Source of the DNA: CAZJAT01 sp964544145
GTDB lineage: Bacteria > Hydrothermota > 32-111
Length of the DNA: 6,366 bases
Assembly (NCBI GenBank): GCA_964544145.1
Contig: CAZJAT010000049.1
Location: 1 to 6,366, forward strand
Reading direction: 5' to 3'
The notes below the pieces were generated by a model, which searched no databases, was not told the origin of the DNA, and saw nothing but the letters and a program-made list of their open reading frames with translations. Below are positions 6,366 through 6,366 of the stretch, piece after piece. Numbering within the stretch: position 1 is the stretch's first letter; each line of letters begins with the position of its first letter. The position numbers were made by a program, and so were the translations under genes.

Positions 6366-6366
6366 T

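Noticed and set aside
6324..6366. Plus-strand ORF starting at ATG 6324 and open to the edge
   Set aside because: It has only 14 codons and no convincing ribosome site. The opposite strand has a longer frame with a recognisable protein motif.

Overview
This is an AT-rich window from a bacterial chromosome. It carries three complete protein genes and, at the right edge, the C-terminal end of a fourth. I see no RNA genes, transposases, CRISPR arrays or phage genes. The low GC, a Shine-Dalgarno site on one gene and sigma70-like promoters indicate a bacterium. A long signalling protein with a cyclase, a STAND-type ATPase and TPRs would fit a spirochaete-like, deltaproteobacterial-grade or candidate-phylum Gram-negative organism, but I cannot place it more precisely from sequence alone.

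Layout. (1) Bases 3-614, minus strand: a 203-residue protein with two N-terminal membrane segments and a conserved C-terminal domain of unknown function. (2) Bases 615-711: a compact divergent promoter region. Its two predicted promoters each place the transcription start on or one base before the start codon, so both divergent mRNAs look leaderless. A short dyad lies midway between them. (3) Bases 712-4431, plus strand: a 1239-residue protein with the same domain order as mammalian soluble adenylyl cyclase (C1 cyclase, C2 cyclase, P-loop NTPase, TPRs). The metal, adenine and transition-state residues are present. The two residues that sense bicarbonate in the mammalian enzyme appear to be replaced. 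(4) Bases 4432-4635: a convergent intergenic region. A perfect 26-bp inverted repeat places the same sequence at the 3' end of both flanking genes, and a local hairpin competes for its left arm. (5) Bases 4636-6153, minus strand: a 505-residue protein built almost entirely of TPRs with an exact 40-residue period. It has its own sigma70-like promoter and Shine-Dalgarno site. (6) Bases 6255-6365, minus strand: the last 36 codons of an upstream gene. They contain a DxHxN..GH block typical of SGNH/GDSL-type hydrolases.

How the genes may work together. The cyclase protein would turn a signal sensed through its NTPase and TPR half into cAMP. The separate TPR protein has the same 40-residue type of repeat as the C-terminal half of the cyclase. 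It could be a scaffold or a paralogue derived from a similar multidomain protein. That link is inference from neighbourhood and repeat type only.
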